A stretch of 64,000 bases of DNA from Epiperipatus broadwayi (GCA_028023455.1 JAQFVV010006208.1:4760963-4824962), one strand, 5' to 3'. Positions 44,919-55,652 are shown, counted from the stretch's first letter. The notes: generated from the sequence alone by a model not told the origin. Program-made: numbers and translations.

Positions 44919-45043
44919 TTCAGCATATATGTGCTTGAGTGTATCAGAGATAGAGTGGAGAGTGATGGGTCATCTGAAAGTCTGTGGTCATATACCCTAT
45001 ATTACATATATAAATAATGAAAATGACATTATTAATATTTTGT

Positions 45044-45491
45044 GATTTCTATTTTAAATGTCTTTCAATGTATTCTAAAGCAAAATAAATAATCTTGTAA
45101 TATTGGAAGACGTATGTAAGAAACTTTAATACATTTGAAAATTGGAGAATAGAAATTAAAGAGTATAATATTGAAAACAATATTAACAATAGACTTCATG
45201 TTAAACATAAAAATATAAGAAAAAATTGTGATGATTTAATTACAACTATATACACTTACATTAATCTGATTTCTATTTTAAATGTCTTTCAATGTATTCT
45301 AAAGCAAAATAAATAATCTTGTAATATTGGAAGACGTATGTAAGAAACTTTAATACATTTGAAAATTGGAGAATAGAAATTAAAGAGTATAATATTGAAA
45401 ACAATATTAACAATAGACTTCATGTTAAACATAAAAATATAAGAAAAAATTGTGATGATTTAATTACAACTATATACACTTACATTAATCT
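45044..45491. repeat. Perfect 224-bp tandem duplication
   Basis: 45044-45267 and 45268-45491 appear identical throughout (for example both contain AAATGTCTTTCAATGTATTC, GGAAGACGTATGTAAGAAAC and AATTGTGATGATTTAATTAC). The duplicated piece belongs to the 5' (endonuclease) part of a decayed LINE. The duplication is recent, or an assembly artefact. Confidence 0.9.
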
Positions 45492-45608
45492 AATTGATTG
45501 TCTAATATTAACTGAAACAAATATAAAAAATGAAGAAATTAATTTTTATATTACAAATTCTCAATAGTATATATTCTTTTCATATAACTATGTAATTCTT
45601 AGCAAATT

Positions 45609-46183
45609 TGTAATGTTCAAGTTAATCTGAAATGGTAAATCAAACTACAAGAAAGTCTTAAATGCACTGAGCCAACTTTCAGCAGATCATAGTCAGAATC
45701 AGTGCTGAATAAGAATGTGCAGTTAGAAATATGCCTTTATATTTATGCAATCCATATGTAAATGGTATGTAAATGAAATAATTAAATGTTCTATTTTTTC
45801 GATAATAGGACATGGGAATCTTTTTTATTGCTTGAATGAGGATCTCTTGCAATAACCCAAGTCTCTTTATATTTTTTTTTTCTATCATCCCTCTCAACTT
45901 ATCAAGAGGAATGATAGGTAAAGCAAATATAAAGAGACTTGGGCTATTTCAAAGGGATTCTCATTTCTTAATAAAAAAAATTGTGTCCCATTATTGAAAA
46001 AATGGGACATCTAATTACTTCATTTACATACTGAGCCTAATTTACATATTGGAATATGTTAATATAAAGGCATATTCCTAACTGTTCATTCTTATTCAGC
46101 ACTGATTCTGGCTGCAATCTGCCGATAGCTGGCTCTTTCTTATAATTTAATTTACTTATTCAGATTAACTTGAATTACAATAT
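45609..46183. mobile_element. Foldback element (family G) inside the LINE
   Basis: Arms of roughly 290 bp are inverted with virtually no spacer: TTCAAGTTAATCTGAA, AATCAGTGCTGAATAAGAA, ATATGCCTTTATATTTA, GGACAT and CCCAAGTCTCTTTATATTT on the left are mirrored on the right. It splits the LINE endonuclease region. No clear target duplication or hammerhead core was found. Confidence 0.85.
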
Positions 46184-46739
46184 TATAAATTATGAAAAAA
46201 AAAAAACATATTGTAGAAATCATGGAAAAAGTAGAGATACATTGATTTTTGTTAGAGAAAATATTTTTATTGAAAAACTGGACGTAATTTTAACAGTTTT
46301 GAAGTAATTCTTATAATATTTAAATAAAGTAGCAAAAAAATTAGATTACAATGATTATGAAATGTTTATAAATGAACTAAAATCATGGCTAAAATATTTT
46401 AGACAAATTAATAATGAAATAGTACTAAAAAGTGATATGAATATTGATTTATATATGCATTAGCTACTTATGGGGTGCTTTGTCACATTAAAACATACCA
46501 AGAGAAGAAATCATAATGAGTAATATAGTTTCTTCATATATTGATCATATTAATACAAACCTAATGAGAAATAATATTTTCACTGCTGTTTGCTGATCAT
46601 TATTTTACATTTATATCTATCCCAAACAAAATACAACATAAAATAGCAGAAATATTTAATTGAAAATAAATTGATATTCTATAATAATAAACTAATTAGA
46701 AAATTTTTACAAGAAACTGACTGAAAATCAAAAAAAAAT

Positions 46740-46862
46740 TAATGACATTAATATACCATAGCTCTGAAGAAGACTGCAGGACAATCGAAATGTAAGGTGT
46801 ATGTATATATATGTACAATAAAAGGCTTTTGCTAAAAAGTGTTAAAAGTGGTTTGGATAAAT
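46740..46862 (+). mobile_element. Family E element with hammerhead-like core
   Basis: ATATACCATAGCT, then the core, then ACAATAAAAGGCTTTTGCTA and AAAAGTGTT. It matches the right arm of the 22.3-kb foldback (AATAAAAGGTTTTTGCTAAA). It is inserted in the LINE after the endonuclease region. Confidence 0.75.
46753..46806 (+). ncRNA. Hammerhead-like motif, family E
   Basis: CTGAAGA at 46764-46770, one extra A, helix II GACTG (46772-46776) and CAATC (46782-46786) with one C/A mismatch and loop CAGGA, GAAA at 46787-46790, then TGTA with a possible cut after A46794. Helix I pairs AGCT with AGGT at two positions, then ATA with TGT. The layout is the same as family D. Confidence 0.5.
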
Positions 46863-47164
46863 TGTATTTATATAACACACTAGTACTATGTTTGAGAAGT
46901 TTGTAGAAGTATGCAAAGGTATATACAAAAGTCACAAGAAGTGATTTAGGATAAAAAAAAATATTGAAATTAGTACAAGGGAAAACAAATATTACAGAAA
47001 GAATATTAAAAAAAAAAACTAACAAAAGCCTGATTCCTTAAATATAAGACCTTAAGAAATAAAGTTAATTCTATGATAAAAGCAGAGAAATGATTGTTTT
47101 ATAATAATTTTTTTAGTGAAATATTACAAAGGAAATTAAATTCTATAAATAATAAAAAGATTTT

Positions 47165-47310
47165 AAAAAATATTTAATGTGTGTGATCAAGTGTGACAGC
47201 AGTATGAGATAGTGTGGATAGTTGAGGGTCATGTGAAAGTCTGGGTTCAAACCCCTTATATATTACATATTGGAGTACAGGTATGAAAAAACCTGTACTG
47301 TAGAAAAAAT
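47165..47310 (+). repeat. Family A fragment with B box
   Basis: Matches the downstream half of family A: a GTGTGATCAAGTGTG start, GAGATAGTGTGGATAG, GTGAAAGTCTGGGTTCAAAC and CCCTTATATATTACATATTG. GGTTCAAACCC (47244-47254) is a good pol III B box. The ribozyme part is missing. Confidence 0.75.
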
Positions 47311-47740
47311 TCATATATTAAAATATAAATGATAGTTTTTTTCCAGCAAATACTTTTAATATTATATGATATTTAGTATTTCAAAAAAATATAATAGCCA
47401 ATCCCATTCAATATTTATGCAAATTTAAACAAAAAAAGATTTAAATGAAATAATAAAAGAATGTAGACATAATATAAGCCCATGTATAAATAAAATCGGA
47501 ATGGCAAACATAAAAAAGAATATTGATATTCTATCAGATATCATAATTTACATGATTAATTAAATAATATAAAATAGTGGATTTCTTTATTAAAAACATC
47601 TTTAGTAGGATTATTTTATAAGTCTGATAATCAAAATAATTTTAATAACTGTAAAGCTATATGTATTCTTTTTTCAATTGTTAAAATAATAGAAAATTAT
47701 ATTTACAAAATAATCAAAAAAGTTTTAAATAAAGGTAATT

Positions 47741-48954
47741 TTTTGGTAATACATGGTCTGTTGATCCATACCGTGCAATGGCGCTGTTTCTACACTAAAG
47801 CACAAATATGCTGTTTACAATGCCGCTCATAGATCTTACAAGCCTGTAAATTGTTCACACACTAAGATGTTGAAGTGCACCCTTACCCCAACATCTCTAG
47901 CATGTTGAACATTATTAGCGACGAGTATGCAACACTCTCTATAAACATTACTCTTGACTATTGTACAGCATATGATATGAATGTTTCTGTAGTTGTAATG
48001 ACAAAAAGTATATTAGAACGGATTTATTTTTTTTTGCTTAAATGTATTGTAATTTATGTGAGTTAGTAAAAATTGTAATGAATTCTCAAACGCCCCTGCT
48101 TTCATTGTCAGGGGTCAGAATTCACTAAAAGGAGTGTAAATCACGATTCGGCAAAGTTCACAATCAAGTCGCGCACTTTCCGATACTTTTTCAAGATCAA
48201 AATAGTTCAATGGCAGACGACCATTTGGTGTTTGTAGTTTTGAGATTTACCTGCTACAGAAGCAGATGCGGTGGCCTTCCTTCAACCCAAAAAAAAATAT
48301 TTTACCCACCCAGAAAAACTGTCTTTGTGGTGGTTTAATGAAATTAAGGTGTTGTCAAACATCTGAAATGGAATGTCAATCATGTCAATGTCAACGAAGG
48401 TATTCCATTTGCTCATGGAACAGGGTTTGAGGGCTGCTGAATCGTTTTTTCACAAGCGGTATGGCTAATTTATTATTGAAGCCGGGATCAGCTTACAGTG
48501 AAGTGTATTAGAGCTGAGTTGGAAAGGTGTCAAAATGCTGTAAGGAATATGACGATAGGTCTTAGAGAGGTCTGTCAAGAAAGCCTTGTTTCTCGATAAA
48601 AAATAAAAAAAGTTTCTTCAAAAACGATAAAAAAGACTCTGAAAAAAAAAAAAAGTTTCTTTAAAAAAAAAAAAGACCGGACAAAAAGAAATGTTTGTTT
48701 TTTAAAAAAAAAGATAGAATATTTTAAAAAGCCAAAAAAAAAAAAAAAACATTTTTTTTTATTTTTAAGAAATATATATAAAACCGGTTACAAAAAAAAC
48801 AACAACAACAAAAAAATGAAAATCAAGCAAATCCAAAAATTAAAAACATAAATCAACAAAATTTAAAAACAGCCCTGTAATGTTATATCTATTTGTTTTT
48901 CACTAGCAACAGCGCCATAGAGCGGTATGGGTAATTAGATGATGTATTACCAAT
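47741..48954. mobile_element. DNA transposon with ~50-bp terminal inverted repeats, decayed
   Basis: The ends TTGGTAATACATGGTCTG..GATCCATACCG and GCAATGGCGCTGTTTCTA (47743-47792) are mirrored by CTAGCAACAGCGCCATAGAG, CGGTATGGGTAATTAG and TGATGTATTACCAA (48902-48952). The 1.2-kb interior has scattered open stretches (for example AELERCQNAVRNMTIGLREV near 48515) and long A-rich runs (48595-48830), but no transposase motif I can name. The size and TIRs suit Tc1/mariner-like elements; the superfamily is not proven. It splits the LINE RT domain. Confidence 0.8.
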
Positions 48955-49238
48955 TTTTTTTAATAAAAACTAGTATGGATTCATAGAAGGAAGAAACCCA
49001 ACTGTTATTCGAAATTTTTTTAGATACTTTAATATTGCACTAAATCAGGGGTGGGGAACTTCTGCCTCGTAGCTAATTCTGGTCCTTGAAAGCTTTCAAT
49101 CTACCCCATGGACATTTTCAAAAATATATATATATATAATGTTCTTATCTAAAACTTCTACTTAAACACCTGTTGTGTAAATATTGAATTAATAGTTAAG
49201 TAAAATAAAATATTTATTTTCTCAAGTATCTTTTTCTT

Positions 49239-50185
49239 GTATTTATATGTTGGACAAAATTTAACTTTATTTAAATATTCCAAATACATTCAACTGTTAG
49301 TAATAGCACACAGGTTAGTGTATGCTCAACATTTTAAGTGGTATTATTCTCCCCTCTTCTTCAGGTGTTGCTAGGCTGACCAGTGATATTACTAGCATGG
49401 GAATCAAACCAGGGCCCTTAGATTCTTGAGTATTGAATTTTAAAGTAATGCTCTCACCAACTGAGCCATCACAGCATTACCTTAAACACCACATGATTGC
49501 CATTTCTTATGCTTGCTCATAACTGTTATTAAAACAGACAAAACTCTCCATACAGTAGTGCCACTCAGTGCAAGCCAGGGTAATCAATGGATGCCAGAAG
49601 ACTTGTGCATAAAATCCCTATCTAGTACCTACGCTTTCAATATTTCCAGACTAGTTTTTAGCTTGTGACTTCCATCAGTGAGGAGCCTTGGATCTGAGAT
49701 TCTAAGATTTAAGTACAGTGCTCTCAAATCCAAGGCTCCACCCTGACAAAAGTCACAAGCTAGACACTAGTCTGGGGATATTGGATAAGTAGACACTGGA
49801 TAAGCATTTTATGCACAAGCCTTCTGGCATCCATTGATTACTCTGGCTTGCACTGAATGGCACTATTGTATGGAGAGTTTTGTCTATTTTAATTAAGCAT
49901 TACCTTAAAATTCAATACTCAAGAATCTAAGGGTCCAGGTTCGATTCCCATGCTAGTGCTGTCACTGGTCAGGCCAGCAACACCTGAAAAAGAGAGGAGA
50001 ATATTACCACTTGAAACATTGGGCATATTCTAAGCTGTGTGTTATTACTAACAGATGAATGTATTTGGAATATTTAAATTGTTAATTTTTTCTCAAGACA
50101 TTCATTACTCATATTAGATGATGGAAATAGTCCAACATATAAATGCAATTAAAACACCATCATCATAAATCTTCAGGAAAACACT
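49239..50185. mobile_element. Family C foldback, interrupted by a family B foldback
   Basis: Left arm 49239-49486, right arm 49897-50185 (AACTTTATTTAAATATTCC, TTCTTCAGGTGTTGCTAGGC and CCCTTAGATTCTTGAGTAT are mirrored). It is flanked by a perfect 14-bp direct repeat AGTATCTTTTTCTT (49225-49238 and 50186-50199). The tRNA-like A box (CTCACCAACTGAGCCATC, minus strand) and B-box region are recognisable in the left arm. Confidence 0.9.
49487..49896. mobile_element. Family B foldback with 13-bp target duplication
   Basis: A 410-bp insertion in the centre of the family C foldback, flanked by a perfect 13-bp duplication GCATTACCTTAAA (49474-49486 and 49897-49909). The arms are about 190 bp (AAAACTCTCCATACAGTAGT ... 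ACTAGTTTTTAGCTTGTGAC ... and the inverse). Hammerhead-like segments occur in both arms: minus strand CTCACTGATGGAAGTC (about 49670-49684) with CTAAAAACTAGTCTGG; plus strand CTGACAAAAGTC (about 49743) with CTAGACACTAGTCTGGGG. Both have core mutations. Confidence 0.9.
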
Positions 50186-51504
50186 AGTATCTTTTTCTTT
50201 CTCGAACCTTTATAATAAGTTCTAATTTATCCTATTAGAGATGCAACAAATTATCTATATTGTGTGACTTATCTGAGTACAGATTTTATCTACAATGCAA
50301 ACGACATTTTGTTTGTATGTATGGTGATTTTTGTAGACGATCGTACTACTAGCAAAGAAACTTGAATATTATTTCCTTTTATTATTATTACTTTGCATTT
50401 ACTTTTTTTCTATTAGAATACCTACACCAAATAAAATAAGATGAACTAAAATCAAAAATTAGAATCATTTCAAAAGAAATGGATCAACACTTTTTTTTTA
50501 CAGAAAGAAATAGTAAATCGATGTGACTGATATGGCTGGAAAGTATGTCAGTTAGTAAAGAACACAATATTATGAGACGCTATTTATTAGAACATTTTGA
50601 TTATAATAAAATCATTGGGTGGGGTGGGGTGGGGGGCATTAAAATTGAGCTTGAAAATGAGCATCAAATGGCTGACATATTTCAAAAAAATAAACCAGTG
50701 AGAAAATTCCGTGAAAACAAGTTATACTATTTAAAAAAAAATAAGTACAAAATTAGAAACAATTTTTTGAAGGGGTGTTTCTAAAAGATTGCATCCTAGC
50801 TGCTGTAGAATTAATCTGCCCAAAACATAAAAATAAATTTGAAAATATAAATATGTCATGAAGAATTGTTACAAAGTGAATTAGAAAAGTTGTAAAACAG
50901 ACATTAATACTAATAATGTTACTTTATTTTTAATTATACAAAAAATTGTGGCCCTTGTTTAAAAAGGGAATGTTGAAATTGGCCTGTTGGTTGAAAAGAT
51001 TGCCCACCTTTAATTATTAGGGGTAAATTAATTAAATATTTGATCAAATATAGCAGAATAATTTTGTATGACCCACGAATATGATATTATAAATATTCTA
51101 ATGCCCTTCGCTTTAAACAGCTTCCTCACTCCCAACATTCAATTGTAATTTTTTTAGATTTTTATAAGACTTTTGACATTACTGAACACAATCTATTGAT
51201 TCTTAGTTTAAAAAATTGTGGAATTAGAGAAAAATTTCCAGTTTTTTTTTCTTTCAAAAATTACTTAAATGGTAGAGATATTGATTCAAAAATATCAAAT
51301 GTATTGAACATCCACCAAAAAAAGTTACGGAGTTTCTCAAAATTCTATATTTAATGTATTGTTTGTTTCCAATTTTTATAAATGATCTGTGAAATATTCG
51401 TATTGAAAGATTAATATATCAATATTTAGATGATACTGTTATTATGAGTGGAAATAATGATATTGAAATTTTAAAATATCAAGAAAGTGTGAACAAGATA
51501 GTTT

Positions 51505-51812
51505 TTTAAAACAGGCAAAACTGTCCATACAGTAGTGCCGCTCAGTTCAAGTCAGAGTAATCAATGGATGCCAGAAAGCTTATACATAAATTCCCTATCT
51601 AGGGCCTACTCATCCAATATCCCTGGACTAGTTTTTAGCTTTCATCAGTGAGAAGCCTTGGATTTAAGAGCAAGCCTTCATCGAACATTTGTGCATAAAA
51701 TCCCTATCTAATGTCTACTCATTCAATATCTCTGGACTAGTTTCTAGCTTGTCGCTTTCATCAGTGAGAAGCCTTGGATTTGAGAGCACTAATGGTGACC
51801 ATGTGATATTTT
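51505..51812 (-). mobile_element. Family B element with head-to-tail partial duplication
   Basis: After GGCAAAACTGTCCATACAG the segment TACATAAATTCCCTATCTAG to AGCCTTGGATTTAAGAGCA (about 51586-51674) is followed directly by a second copy, GTGCATAAAATCCCTATCTA to GCCTTGGATTTGAGAGCAC (about 51690-51790). In the second copy the minus strand holds TTCTCACTGATGAAAGCG, ACAAGCTAGAAAC and TAGTCCAGAG, an almost consensus family B hammerhead-like core with a GTC triplet. This interrupts the LINE RT. Confidence 0.8.
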
Positions 51813-52151
51813 GAGAATGTTTCAGTTAATTTTTGACATAATAAAACTTCGTTTTCTTGTATATTTTTTAAAAACTATAATGATTTTAAATCATATGTTA
51901 GATTGCTTTAATATCACACTGTAAGTATTAGCATCAGATGATATGATATTAGTAGCATATTGCATTTATTTCTTATTTCATTGTTAGCAGGAATCTAGGG
52001 AATATAATTAGTCCTAAGTAATTGTCAACAATACATTTAATATGGACAGTATCTTTCCCAAATGTCTATAAATAAATTTGTCTAAGATCTTTTTTAAATA
52101 TTATTGAAAAATATTTATCGATGAATATATTTACAAAAATGTATTATTTTA
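51813..52151. other. AT-rich non-coding DNA
   Basis: Nothing recognised. Confidence 0.5.
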
Positions 52152-54495
52152 TATTTCATCATCATCGTTTTCAACCATTATCAATCCAGTGCAGGATGGT
52201 CTCTCTAAGTTCAATCCATCTTCTCTCAGCTCTAGCCTCCCTTCTCTATTTACCATTTATGTCATGATCATCACTATCATTACCATTTTTAACCATTAGC
52301 ATTCCATTGTAGAATGAACATCTTTATAAGTTCAATCCATCTTCTCTGATCTCTAGCCTCCTGTCTGTATTTACTATCTACACCACCACCATCATCATTT
52401 TTAACCATTATCAATTCATTGCAGAATGGTTTCTCTAAGTTCAATCTATTTTCTTTGATCCCAAGTTCCCATCTGTATTTACTATGTATATCATCACCAT
52501 TATCATCATTTTCCAACCATTATCAATCCATTGCAGAATGAAAGTCTCTCTAAGTTCAATCCATCTTCTCTGATCTCTAGCCTCCCATCTGCATTTACAA
52601 TGTATATCAACACCATTATCATTTTTAATCATTATGTATATCATCACCATTATCATTTTCAATCATTATCAGTCAATTGCAAAATGAAGATCTCTCCAAA
52701 TTCAGTTCATCTTCTCTATCCCCTCTTCTGTATTTGCTATATTTATCACCTTCATCATCATTTTCAACCATGAAGATCTCTCTAAGTTCAATCCATCTTC
52801 TCTGATTTCTAGCTTTCTCTTCTGTATTTATTATATCATCATAATTTTCAACCATTATCAATCAATTGCAGAATGAATCTCTCCAAGTTTCAACCATTAT
52901 CAATCCATTGCAGAATGAATGTCTCCAATTTCAGTCTATCTTCTCTAGCCTCTCTTCTGTATTTACTATGTATATCACACCATCATAATCAGTTTCAACC
53001 ATTATCAATCTAATACAGGTTGAAGGTCTCACTAAGTTCAATCCATTGTCTCTGATTTTTAGCCTCCCTTCTGTATTTACTATGTATATCATTACCACCA
53101 TCATCATCATTTTCAACCATTATCAATCCATTGCAGAATAAAGGTCTCTCCAAGTTCAATCCATCTTCTCTAGCCTCTTCTATATTTACTATATATGCCA
53201 TCACTACCATCATCATTTTCAATCATTGTCAATATACATTGCAGAATGAAGGTCTCTCCAAGTTCAATCCACCTTCTTTGATCTCTAGCCACTCTTCTGT
53301 ATTTACATCATCACCATCATCATCATTTTCAACCATTTTCAGTCCAATGCATGAAGATCTCTTCCAAGTTCAATCCATCTTCTAGCCTCTCTTCTGTATT
53401 TACATCATCATCATTTTCAAGCATTATCAATCCAATGCAGGATGAAGGTCTCTCTCTGTTCAATCCATCTTCTCTGATCTCTAGCTTCTTTTCTGTATTT
53501 ATTATGGATACCATCATCATCATTTTCAACAATTATTAGTTCATTGCAGAATGAAGGTCTCTCCAAATTCAATCCAACTTCTCTGATGTCTAGTCTCTCT
53601 TCTGTATTTTCTATATATATCATTACCATGAACCATTATCAATCCATTGCAGAATGAAGGTCTCTCCAAGTTTAATCCATTTTCTCTAGCCTCTCTTCTG
53701 TATTTAATGTATATACATTATCACCACCACCATCATCATCATGTTCAAATATTATCAATCCATTGCAGAATGAAAGTCACTCCAAGTTCAATCCTCTATC
53801 TCTGACCTTTCCTGTATTTACTATATATGTCATCACCACCATCATCATTTTCAACTGTTATCATTCCAATGCAGAATGAAGGTCTGTCCAAGTTCAATCT
53901 ATCTTCTCTAGCCTCTCTTTTGTAATTACTATTTATGTCATTACCATCATCATCTTTTTCAACCATTATCAATCCATTGCATAGTGAAGATCTCTTCCAA
54001 GTTCAATTCATCTTCTTAGCCATTCATCTGTATTTACTGTATATATCATCATCACCTCTATCATCATTTTCAACCATTATCAATCTATTGCAGAATGAAG
54101 GTCTCTCCAAGTTCAATCAATTTTCTCTGATCTCTAGCCTACCTTCTGTATTTATAATGTATATCATCACCATCATTATCGTTTTCAACTATTATCATTC
54201 CAGTGCACGATGAAGGTCTCTCCAAGTTCAATCCATATTCTCTGATCTCTAGCTTCCCTTCTGAATTTACTACATATACTATCACCATCATCATCATCAT
54301 TTTTAACCATTATCAATTCATTGCAGAATGAAGGAGTCTCCATATCTTCTCTGATCTCTAGCCTTTCTTTTGTATTTACTATATATATATATATATATCA
54401 TCACTATCATCATCATTTTCAACCATTATCAATCCAGTGCAGAATGAAGGTCTCTCCAAGGTTAATCTATTTTATCTGATCTCTAGCTTGTTTTT
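52152..54495. repeat. Satellite-like array built from the RTE LINE 3' tail
   Basis: About 21 tandem units averaging ~110 bp. Each holds ATCATCATTTTCAACCATTATC, AATCCATTGCAGAATGAAGG, TCTCTCCAAGTTCAATCCATC, TTCTCTGATCTCTAGCC and CTTCTGTATTTACTATATAT. The first four blocks equal the last codons and 3' UTR of the RTE copies at 23.65, 32.65 and 63.91 kb (minus-strand orientation of the LINE). Units vary by indels, so the array is not young throughout. The many overlapping ORFs here on both strands are repeat shadows. Confidence 0.92.
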
Positions 54496-55137
54496 TTTTT
54501 TTCGCATCATTTCTGCACACTTCCTTATTTCATATTTATTTTATATTAAATGGTTCAAAAATAAAACAACTGAAAGCAAAAGATCACAATGAAATAATTG
54601 GCTAAGAATAGACCAATTAAATAATGGAATCAAAGAACATAAATATAATTCTGCAATGATTATTTATTCTAATATTTTCAAGAAAATAGAGATATTGAAG
54701 CCATTGAGCTACAAATGAATTGAGAGTAGTTTTCCACTTACTGTCATAAAATACATTATATTATATAGTTGGAAGACCTTTGCTCTTAATGTTCCAATAC
54801 CCTTAACAATGTTACTGACATTATTGATAACAGTTGAACCAGCGAATGTAGCGAATGTAATATTTTCAAGTTAAAACTTATTAAAACTTATTTATATTTT
54901 ACAATAACTAATGCTTGATTGGAATATCTCTCACCATGATTTCAATTGAATGTGAAAACAAAAAAGTTTAGTTTTAAACATTAAGTTTACATTTAAAAGA
55001 AAGTGTAAATTAACTTAAGACATAATCCATGCTCTAAAACTCTAAAAAAATTATATTCACCATAATTAAATGTTTATGATTTGGCAATCTTATTTTTCAT
55101 GACATGATGAGCATTACCTCATATTAATTAATTGTAC
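54496..55137. other. AT-rich non-coding DNA
   Basis: The first ~40 bp (CGCATCATTTCTGCACAC) still match the RTE C-terminal region. Nothing else is recognised. Confidence 0.5.
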
Positions 55138-55292
55138 TAAGACAATAAAGCCAACTACTCAATGCTTTAATAGGTTTATAAATGTAGTTGATAACCATCA
55201 ACCTTTAAGCTATCAACAGCCTCAACCTGTAGTCAGAGCCACCTTCCTTAACAATAGAGGTGATACCACCTCTATCTATGGTCTGAAATATT
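55138..55292 (+). repeat. Family F copy
   Basis: ACAATAAAGCCAACTACTCA, GATAACCATCAACC, TTAAGCTATCAACAG and the end block CCACCTCTATCTATGGTCTGA. It repeats in the same orientation ~360 bp downstream. Confidence 0.8.
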
Positions 55293-55497
55293 TATATAGG
55301 TACTAAATATTGCAACTTCACAAAAGAATGTGCGCTTAATAATTCAAAGAAATTTAAACAAACCTCATTAATCTGGTGAATATAACCTGTTCTGAAAAGA
55401 GACTAATAAATAATCAATTATAACTTCCAGATTCTGAAAGCAGCCTAATAAATAATCATTTATAATTTCCAAATTCAATATAAAGTATATATTTACT
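55293..55497. repeat. Spacer with a short duplicated block
   Basis: Around 55390 and 55440 a ~55-bp block recurs (CCTAATAAATAATCATTTATAATTTCCA-type and TAATAAATAATCAATTATAACTTCCAG-type), so the segment between the two family F copies is itself partly duplicated. Confidence 0.5.
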
Positions 55498-55652
55498 AAG
55501 ATAATAAAGCTAATTAGTCAAGGCTTTAATTAGATTTAGATAATAGCAGTCAACCCGTGAGCTATCAACAATCTCAATCTGTAGTCAAGGCAACTTCCTT
55601 TAACAATAAAGATGGCATGTGTTACCACCTTTATCTATGGTCTGATAAGTTT
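55498..55652 (+). repeat. Family F copy
   Basis: GATAATAAAGCTAATTAGTC, GTGAGCTATCAACAATCTC, AAGGCAACTTCCTTTAAC and ACCTTTATCTATGGTCTGAT. A direct partner of the copy at 55138. Confidence 0.8.

Larger units (their letters stand above)
44434..45005. mobile_element. Family A foldback, near-perfect 225-bp arms, 13-bp target duplication
   Basis: The left arm 44468-44692 and right arm 44788-45012 are inverted and almost identical (I see about two or three differences). They surround a 95-bp spacer. A further 34 bp (AACTGAAAACAGGCTTATTA ...) lies only on the left. The insertion is flanked by a perfect 13-bp direct repeat ATATATAAATAAT (44421-44433 and 45006-45018). Each arm carries a family A hammerhead, in opposite orientation. 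The transcript would form a 225-bp hairpin. High arm identity implies recent formation. Confidence 0.9.
49046..51136. mobile_element. Decayed hAT element nested in the LINE
   Basis: The left end CAGGGGTGGGGAACTTCTGC is the common hAT terminal repeat type. Near the right side 51105-51136 (GCCCTTCGCTTTAAACAGC then TTCCTCACTCCC) is its likely inverted partner. A second hAT-like end (GGTTGAAAAGATTGCCCACC, 50988-51007) lies just inside, which suggests two nested hAT copies. 50530-50784 encodes a fragment with SVSKEHNIMRRYLLEHF, similar to the zinc-finger-side region of hAT transposases. The LINE reading resumes after 51137. Confidence 0.65.
45044..51504 (+). pseudogene. Decayed APE-RT LINE (CR1/Jockey-like), split by nested insertions
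   Basis: Pieces in order on the plus strand. The start of an APE endonuclease domain (RLHVKHKNIRKNCDDL then NLIDCLILTETNIK, about 45420-45530); FVRENIFIEKLDV (about 46245); a DFNIDL-like SDMNIDLYMH (about 46430); SSYIDHINTNLMRNNIFTAV (about 46525, the IDHI motif near the domain end); NPIQY (about 47400) and a NISP.INKIGMAN block (about 47470); KIIENYIYKIIKKVLNKGN (about 47690); QYGFIEGRNPTVIRNF (about 48970, the QYGFR motif); FLDFYKTFDI (about 51150, the catalytic DxxKAFD motif); and YQYLDDTVIM (about 51418, the YADD motif). Stops and frameshifts are many. It is interrupted at about 45609, 46740, 47165, 47741, 49046 and 51505. Confidence 0.8.

Noticed and set aside
47741-48954. Firm assignment to Tc1/mariner
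   Set aside because: Size and TIRs are compatible, but no DDE/D transposase motif or clean TA duplication could be shown.
52289-54213. Family of small proteins encoded in the 52-54 kb region
   Set aside because: All these frames are products of the tandem RTE-tail repeat and appear on both strands.
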